64,000 nucleotides of DNA, taken from the NCBI RefSeq assembly GCF_964199755.1, contig NC_133906.1, positions 4,836,001 to 4,900,000 of the forward strand. Reading direction: 5' to 3'. Every line of letters starts with the position of its first letter. Position 1 is the first letter of the stretch. The DNA is from Larus michahellis (lineage: Eukaryota; Chordata; Aves; Charadriiformes; Laridae). The notes under the pieces are model-generated. The model saw only the letters and a program-made list of their open reading frames with translations. It ran no database searches and was not told the DNA's origin. Both the position numbers and the translations under genes were made by a program. This document shows, piece after piece, positions 55,646 to 64,000 of this stretch.

Positions 55646-58600
55646 AATGTGATCAGAGGGACACTACAGTTTTAACTACTACAGCAAAACTCTGGCATTG
55701 GAAGGCGAGGGACTCCTAAGAGTGCTGTGCTGCTCTACTGCACCATCCCATGTGTTCAGATGAGCTTCTTTCCAATGGTCTAGGGCATAGCCTGGTCTAA
55801 GCTTGTAACGCTAGCCGAGCTAATCCCGCCAGCTGAATTAAGGGCCTGATCTGTGAAATGCTGAGTGTCAGCAAATCACCTCAAATTCAGGAAACCTAAT
55901 TTTGCCCAATACTGTTCTCGCAGGCCATCACCACTCTCCTAAACCTCTGTATAGTCACAGAACTGCCCTGGGTACCCACTGCAGTTTTAGCCTCTGTTGG
56001 TCTGAACGGGACACTGTACTTCCTTTTTGGCCCTTTATGCGATCAACTCTTACTCTGGAAAACGCCATTTCCTCTGCCAGCTGCCCCGCGCTACCCACAA
56101 GAAAATAAACACATTCTTCCCTAACACTTCACTCGCATGGGTGCATTTATCTCTACAAAACTGCCTGATGCTTGACACAAACCGTTTCAGATTTTGCAAA
56201 AAAAGGGGATTCTAAAAAGAACGGTCTACTTTAGACAGCACAAAAAAATTACACAGCTAGGCAGAATCAGACACCCACAGCTTGTTCTGTCTGTCAGCAT
56301 CCCCATTACTTTTCCAAGCAGGAGTTTTGGGTCAAGGCCTTTGTAGTATCATGTCTTTTCTGTAGAACTATATTGCTCTAGATTCTCCTTTGATTTACAA
56401 AGTATATATTTCTTGCCAATTCACATAATCAAGTTCTTCAGCTCCTCTTCAGCTGCTCAGAGAGCAGCACTTCCCTTCCCTCTGAACATCTTCTCTTGGG
56501 GTACAAAGGGGTGTCCATTTTTTTTTTGAGACTTTTTTTAGATTTCCCAGCTTCTGTGTATTTACACATTACTCCAGCACCAGGTGAAACACGTCACCTA
56601 AAGATCCTGTTTGGGCAGGATGCAGTGTGGTGCTGATAATTTGTCTTAAATTAAAAAAAAACTACACTGTTAGGTACTTTGTCTTTTAGCACAGAAATAT
56701 CGGGCAAGATATAGTAGAAATAATCCTAACTTAAATGCACGTGAAGTTTATTAGTGCAAATCTATTTAATAATATGGACATACTTCTTGTGTGTCATAAT
56801 TTAAAATTTTGGGGAAGAGCCTGTGGTTTAACGTTACCCATACATAAAAAGCCCCACAGACACTTGAGAAATGCTGAGGTACATAAGGTCCAGTAAAAAT
56901 TAATGATTATATTAAAAATATTTACAGGATTCTACACAATGATACTATTACACGTAAGCTATCTTCTGTGAATATCCCTTTCGTTCTCACAGATACTTTT
57001 ATTTGACGTACTGGAATGACACACTGGCAGGAAGCATGCAACACTTCCAGGCTGTCAAGTTCCACATATTTTCATGCACTTGTATTTTGCCTAAAGGGTA
57101 TATCTATTTCTGTCATTGGAAGTCATTTAGGCAGTAGGTCTGAATTCTATTCCTGGCTGCTGCCAATGCCATACTGTCCTACCTCAATGATTTCATTTCT
57201 GTATGCCCCAGTCTCCCCTTTCACCAAAAAGGGGTATTAATTAACTAGCTGTAAGTACAAAGCCTAACAGACACTTATAAAGCACTTTGAGATTTTGCCA
57301 AAAACAAGGGAAAATGTAATTTTAATTATTGCTGAGAGCATCTTCTATTTAAAGAACTAAACATTGCTCCAAAAGGAGAGAATTAGTCATTTGATTGGAG
57401 AAGTCATTCCTTACAACATCAGTTATTAGTTATAACTGACACAATGGAGAAGATACAGTTAGAATAGAGACGGTAAAAAAGCGTGCCCCGGAACAGCTCA
57501 GAAAAACACCACTGGTACAGTCTGACTTCAGAAGAAGTTATTGAGAAAAATTACTGACAGGGATTGTCTTGTCACAGTGTAATATAACTTCATTTCCCTT
57601 GCTTCTATAACAGATCACTGGAGCTTACCTTGGCTCGGAACTTGGGGATTGCTGCTCAGTTTTGCTTTGCAAGTTTAGACTGATCAAGACTGACCAAAGG
57701 ACGGGATCGTGATTTCTCATACTCAGATAATGCCATTAGGTGTTTTTTCTGTTTAACCTTCTCCTCTTGTCACGTTTTCCCTTAATTTTAATCATCAGAC
57801 AGGGCTACAAAGATATTCTTTCAGGTGTTTAATTAGGATAACATTTCTACAGTTACTTAATATGGAATTAATTTCTCATCAGTTTTAACAATTGTGATCT
57901 AAAATTGTTGAAATGCCTTTACCCACAATAATTTCCACTGCTATTATCTCCTTCACCTTCCTAAATTTCCTGCTGCTTCTGCTTTGCCTTATTGTATTGT
58001 CAGAGATATTTCTTTCAAATTTTGGCTTGAAAGCCCAATGAACAGGATCCATGCAACAGTACGTAGCTTCAAATACTTAGATGTATGTTCTAAATAGGGA
58101 TAGAATAGTACTGTAAGTAACAGATATAAATAATTTAAGACCAACAAAGATAAAAATTTGATTTCAAACTGATTCTCCCTCAAACAAAACAAAAAAAGAG
58201 AGGCTGGGGTGGAGCAAAGAAACAATTTTGTATTTGTAAACAACGTATTGTTAATCAAAGTAGGATTTCAAGGCTATTCCTTAGAAGATGATGACTCTCT
58301 ATTTAACAGTAAAATAGGTCTGCGTGGTGTCCTTGCTTTTGAAATGCAAATAGGTGATAAACCTAAAACATAGATCTGGAACTCCAAGTTATTTTTAGCA
58401 AACAAGTTAGAATTAGTGCATCAACTCCTTGCAGCATAAAACACAAAGCTGATTACAGTCAAACAAAACAAACCCCAAAACCCTTAAGTTGGCATTGCCC
58501 GTTCTTAGCCAGCTTCACAAAAGCTGCCCTTTTTCTGCACCTATTTTCAGACATAAAATACTTCTGGGTCCACAAAATTATTTTGGGAAAGGTGCCTAAA

Positions 58601-61270
58601 TCAGGTACAGAATTAGAAACCTTCCCCAAAATCATGCATTGACCTTTCCTCAGACTCTTACACATGAATTCTTTTAAAGCAGTGGTCCAACAGCAGTGCG
58701 ATCCTCTTCAATGTCTTTTCAAGTTCACGAGATCTAAAATTTGGGGGTTGACCACTTCAACTTTGAGATGAGCAATCCAGATACTGAGGTGAAGGCTGAA
58801 TTAATTCACTTAGGTATTTATGAGCATCGACTCAAACTCACGTCTGCTATGTCTTCTAAAGCTGTGATTACACTGATGTAATGACAGGTGGAAAAAATTA
58901 ATCAAGTACAAACTTCTACTGGATAATCAGACAGAAAAATAGAGATAAGCTTTAAAAGAATATTATTTCCTGGTTGTGAAAGTTTGTACTGAAAGAAGCC
59001 ACTAAAATGCTGAAATATATTTTTTTTTTTAAATTACATGGGGAAAACAATGAAGACACGGACAGTTTTTAAAACTCAGAACGTTTTCCCTTTTTCCCCA
59101 CAAACTCTAAGTGCTTTTCCTTCAGAGAATTTGGTCTGCAAATTAAAGGAGTTACACTGACTTCAGTTTAGCAGGCGTTGGTTGGTGTTTTTCTATAATC
59201 CCCAAAGGCTGATCAATCAGCACTTTCACCAGTCAGTCCTCTGCTTGCGCAGATGAGGAATATGAGGGGAGGTCTTCCAAAGCCTAGGAGATGCACTGAC
59301 TATTATTTTAAAGATCTTTTCTGAGTTGTGATAGACATGGTCTTGCCAGTATGCCAAATATATGAAATCTGGACTAGCAGAGCTGAACTAATACTCCCAC
59401 ATAATTTAAGCTGACTTGATAGTAGCATCCTCATAAAATGCTTCGCGGGAGACACCTGATAGGTATTTTAACATGAAGCAGGCACAAAGGAAAAACAGCT
59501 GAAATCAGCTGATTCTCTTGTAGGCTTCTGCCATCTTTCCTCTTCCTTCTTGTGTGCAAAGCCAGAAGGCAGCATGTTAAATAAGGAGGAGACCAGCAAA
59601 GCAGGTCAGACCCAATCCCAAATGCTGATCACTGTCAGTGACGGAAACATTTACCAGCAACTATAAACTAAACCTGGAAGATATAAAATACACAGAAGGG
59701 AGACCAGACAAAAATTACTGTGACAGGAGAGATTAAAAATAAACACTTACTATTTCAATGACCAAAACAGAGCAGCAGGAAAAAGCCAGAGAAAACAGGT
59801 GAAAAGATAATAACAAAAAATCTTTACAAAGCAACAGCAGAAATTATCTCCTAACAATGTGGCAAGCTATCATTGATTTAGAAATGAACAGCAATGCAAG
59901 ATGGAAACACTATTTAAAAACCTTGTAGCTATGTGAAACCTAGTTATTAAGAGCACAATAATGGCAACACTTAGGAAGCAATCCACTTCCATGGTAACTG
60001 GGAAAATAGGGCCAGGGATGCAAGGAAAGTAATATGATTTAATCATATTTCTCCCCTGTGTCAACTCAGTATCACTACAGACTGACGAATAATTTTTTGT
60101 ACCATTCATATTGAGTACTAATGATAAAGCAATTGTCATTTTCCTAACTCCTTTTTCAGCGTACGGCCAGAGAGCCTATCCAAATAACATGGTCAGAAAA
60201 TGACTGTTTAAAAATAACTGTTCTCCAGCTTCTCCTGTCAATTATAAATTGTTTGTTACGTACAATTCATTTACTTTATTAGTATTATTTGAACGCTTAC
60301 CTTGAATAGCTATGTCAAACATACAAAAATAATACATGCTATAATGTATCAGAGTTAATTTGACAGCAGTACAAAAGCAACACCTAGAGAAAGACAAGGA
60401 GCAATTGCTTTGATGCTCTACAGGCGAAGTTTCCATTTGAGGTCTCTTGACTTTGCCAACAATCTCTTTGCGTGTAGCTTTTTCTTCAGCAGCTACTTAC
60501 AGCATGTTTTATAGACGGCTTACCTCCCATTTGGCAATCAAAATATGTTTTCAATGCTGTATATTAGGTATACATTTATACCACACTTTTGAAAACGTGG
60601 TGTTTAGCACGCTTTAGGAAACTTCTCAGCTTGAAATCTAAGCGTACAAAAAAGCTGTCATAATGGAGGCTCTGTCAAATGGACTTAGTTTGAAAGGTAT
60701 TTTCAGTAATTTTCCTTATATTGTGTCTTCTCACTTCAGTCTCCTTTATTGTGCATTCCAGCTAATTGTTTGCAGAATGGAAATATTTTGAATTTTAAAA
60801 AATAATTAAAAATCACACGATGTCTTTGGTGCTAGATCAAGTCCGGGAATAAGATACAAAGTGAAAGCCAGTTAGTATACGTTAATTAATGAGGTGGTTA
60901 TATCAGGACGTCATATACCAATAAAAACTCTCATGGCCTTCCCTTCTGAAGGAAGTTTGAGTTGATATTGTGAAATTACTTCTCCGTTCTGCCAATGATT
61001 TTTATTTTTCACCTGTTGACACTAATTTACCCTTACTATAATATTTATACATATCATTTAGTCTTCATTTCTATATATCTAAGAATGGAGAATGGTGCAG
61101 AGATGATACTTTGGTAAACGTATTTTCATGGATGTTTCTAGGGCTTATTTCTAGAAATACTTTTATTATTTCAGATGTCAAAGGATTAAAATTGGAGAAT
61201 TACTAATGGATAACACTGTGGACAAAATTTCTTGGCTTTTAGGGCAGCCTAGCTTTCTGTGAAGCTAAGA

Positions 61271-61480
61271 ATGCGATCTGTAATTACAGGTACAGACAAC
61301 TATGCATCTGCCTCTTGTCTAATTGCTGCTCCCTTGCGCTTACTACATTACAGCCAAAACTGTATTGATACAGAAGAAGTTGCACTGAATCAGAAGATTA
61401 TGTCTTTACAAAAGATGCAGCGAATTATGCAGCAAATGCATAATACACCAGCAGGGTTATTTTGTGATGTTGCTGTTTAA
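61271..61480 (+). other. Unassigned short ORF, possible terminal exon or chance frame
   Basis: A plus-strand frame open from 61259 (first ATG at 61271) to a TAA at 61478-61480 ends in ALNQKIMSLQKMQRIMQQMH followed by NTPAGLFCDVAV. The distal half looks like an amphipathic helix or coiled coil. A splice-acceptor-like TTACAG ends at 61289, so it could be a 3'-terminal exon read antisense to DOCK2. I do not recognise the protein. It does not resemble the C-terminus of the INSYN2 family as I remember it. At about 70 codons in AT-rich DNA, chance is quite possible. Confidence 0.2.
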
Positions 61481-64000
61481 AAGTATGAAAATAACTGTTC
61501 AACATAATGTTAAATATGAGAAAATGGTATATATTTAATTTCCTGAAAATCTCTTAAGATACGAAGTGCTGGCCGAAGTTACTCATCAGAAAGGGGAAGA
61601 CAGAAAGACTGCTCAATAGCATTTACAAAACCTGATGGAAATTATGAATACTGAGTTTATATGTTCAGTCTTTCTGTAGGGACATATTTACAACAGTTTA
61701 TGTGGGTAGTCTCTTCATTATTTATTTACGCATTTGCACATATGTTCTACAGAGTGCAAAATACTACTCATTCGCTTAATCCCCAAATGTTTTAATGAAA
61801 TTAAAATACCTGAAAACATACAAAAAATATTTTGTAACAGGCCAAATAGCAAAGAACCTTAGAGATTTCTGTACGGCAAGTCAAAGTTGTATCTGGAAAA
61901 ATAACATTTTATCTTAATGTCTTTCTGAAAACATCAAACAAACAAGTTGTTTTTCTGCTTCTAGTTTGGGAGACCTCGTACTCCAGACGCAGAACCATCC
62001 TAGCAGTCAATACCAAGAAAGATGAGATACTCTGCAGTGGGAGTGGGAAAGGGATATCTCACAGCTTGTCTTCTCTCTGCATTTTAGATAAAAGACTAAA
62101 TGACTGCAGTCAAAACATAATAGGCATCCATTGTGCACCACAACCATGGTATGCAATAGCCTGTCTTGCTGAGCGGATGACCTGCTGCAGTCACCACATA
62201 ATTAAGCGTTTAGATTCTTGGTAAGCAGATAATTCCACAACAGGGGTAACAACGAGCAACATGCAGAGTTAGTGCAGAATAAGCATCTTGTAGTGTTTGG
62301 TGCTAGGAAGATGCAAGTGATTGAAAAGTAGGGTTACATCAAGCACACACAGACTCAAAACACCTACAGATGGAAGAGATGTTCTCTGCTAGGCTTATAA
62401 CTGACAGCAAAGCATTAAATGACTCAGTCACACACATCAGCCACAGCTGGAAGCGTAACTCTCCATGGAAGTAAATTTACAACCCACAGTGAAACAACTG
62501 CCTCTTCTCTTTATGCGCCTTACTCCATTTTCCCAGCACTAACTTTATGCCATTTGCCCTTTTATAAGTACCAACTTCCATAGGGGCTGGGAAAGACAAC
62601 AAGGAAGCAGAGTTACCTAGATTTAATGGAAAGGAGATACAAATCTGAGAATACTGCGACACTGTGTGCCAAATACCCCAGCAAGAAAAACAATAAATAA
62701 AGGCGTGAAGTGTCCTTTGCCTCCAAAAGGGACTTCATATTACCAGGGAAATTGCATTTCAGCAAGGACATTTTTAGTCTCGTAGCAAAAGCAAACTAAG
62801 GACACATCTTATTACTATACGTGATTAAAGCAATGGCAGAACAGCACAAACTGGTTGAACTTGTTACAATACTTCATTTACTCTTTTGTGTACATGTGCA
62901 TAAAGGAAGATTTTCACTAGCTATTTATAGCTGTTGCATAAAATACTTTTTCATATATTAAAATTACAAAGTTCTGCAATATGCCATAACCATACTTGCA
63001 AACGCATTCTGACCCCTGAAAATTCAGGCCCTTAAGAAAAACAACTGCATTTCTGTCATGCACACTTAGGCCAGGCAAGAGTTGCCAGAGGAAAATGAGA
63101 TCAAAGGAAGGAGTTACTTGTATGCAACAGATCAGCCTTCTAAATTCTGCCTTATTTGTGCAAAATACACTGCAACGCCGTCATCGATCCTTAGTTACAT
63201 AAATGAATCTTAACTCCCAATACGTCTTCAAAAAACAAGAGTAAAACTAACCTAAAATACTTCCTCCACCACCACCCCTTAGGAATAAATAAACAAATAA
63301 ACGTGCCTTTTAATCTCTGCAAGACAAATAATGAGCCAGGCAATGTATTAAGCAAACTGTTAAAGCATAGTTGGATAGAATAAATCTTAGTTTTCTTCTG
63401 CATTTCCTATGAGAGCAGGCCCACTTCATGTTAATAATCAGAGAATTAAAGTTAAGGAGCATTTTTTTTTCCTATTTTCATAATTAAAATGATATTATTG
63501 ATTTTAAGATCTCGTCACAATTTTTATAAATTGAACACCATATTACAGCACGAGCTGGAGTAAAGGATAACGCATACTCTTATCAACTGAAGTTACGTAC
63601 CTTATGTATAGTCAGATCCATTAATATCTATGAATAGTCACAACACCCACTGACATCAATACATATATCACAGTATCAAATATTTCTAAAACACAAAAAT
63701 ATGACAAGCTTTCATTTCCAACTGATAGGTGGAAGACTGAGAAGTCGTTCTAATAAGTAATTTGGGGTATTTCTGCCTTCCAACTTGCGACATTCTGTGA
63801 AATCTAGTAAGTTGGTAGTAGCAATACAGTTCCTCCTAAACTATTATAAACACCATTCTTGCATAATACACTTACATTGTGACTACCAGCTGTTCAGGTT
63901 TTCTCTTCAGAAAACGTAAAAGAAAATTCAGTCCAACAGCCACTGAATTTGTTACGTGTGCTTGTTACTTAAAAATTGGGACCACAACTCTAGAAATGCC

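Larger units (their letters stand above)
53684..64000 (-). other. Partial DOCK2 intron (over 10.3 kb), right part of the window
   Basis: The next upstream DOCK2 exon, expected to encode a segment like NVYPGDWMAMSMVQNR, was looked for on the minus strand and not found before 64000, so the intron runs out of the window. It holds a T21 run at 55625-55645, a short AT repeat at 54883-54894 and one unassigned plus-strand frame at 61259-61480. No CR1 copy was recognised here. Confidence 0.65.

Noticed and set aside
57619..57700. Donor-like site on the minus strand (AAG before GTAAGC) suggesting an extra DOCK2 exon
   Set aside because: The upstream sequence does not match the DOCK2 residues expected between the missing exon and VFLRAINK, and no convincing acceptor partner was found.
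61259..61480. Assignment of this frame to INSYN2B
   Set aside because: The position and strand would suit a nested antisense gene, but the residues do not resemble the INSYN2-family C-terminus as I remember it, and no large INSYN2B coding exon lies upstream on the plus strand.

Overview
The window is vertebrate genomic DNA, most likely from a bird. It has small exons bounded by GT-AG introns, an AT-rich background, and a few dispersed fragments that match the CR1 LINE typical of birds and other sauropsids. I see no bacterial operon, phage, CRISPR array, rRNA or tRNA.

One gene explains nearly all the recognisable coding sequence: the 3' half of DOCK2 (dedicator of cytokinesis 2), on the minus strand. 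Twenty-three consecutive coding exons could be read between 53683 and 3086. Each has an AG acceptor and a GT donor, each junction keeps the reading frame, and together they encode 839 residues plus a stop. By alignment to human DOCK2 as I remember it, they correspond to about residues 998-1830 of 1830. Exons at 53.7-30.0 kb encode the helical-repeat region between DHR-1 and DHR-2. Exons at 28.9-10.8 kb encode the DHR-2 (DOCKER) Rac-GEF domain. Exons at 9.3-3.1 kb encode the C-terminal tail with the polybasic phosphatidic-acid-binding cluster. The 5' half (SH3, DHR-1) lies beyond the right edge.

Layout: 1-222 is a CR1 fragment cut by the window edge. Positions 223-2351 are apparent intergenic sequence. 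About 2352-3085 is the probable DOCK2 3' UTR, and 3086-53683 holds exons and introns. Positions 53684-64000 are part of a further intron of more than 10 kb. The largest complete introns are 34567-44209 and 48371-53604. Five CR1 fragments, several homopolymer runs and short tandem repeats lie outside exons.

DOCK2 is the haematopoietic Rac guanine-nucleotide exchange factor that works with ELMO1 in leukocyte migration and lymphocyte activation. The copy here looks intact: no stop, frameshift or missing exon in the part covered. I did not find a new biological system. The less ordinary points are a divergent, slightly longer C-terminus, weak splice donors (one with an open read-through frame), one unassigned plus-strand ORF near 61.3 kb, and a GC-richer intronic block near 50.4-50.9 kb.
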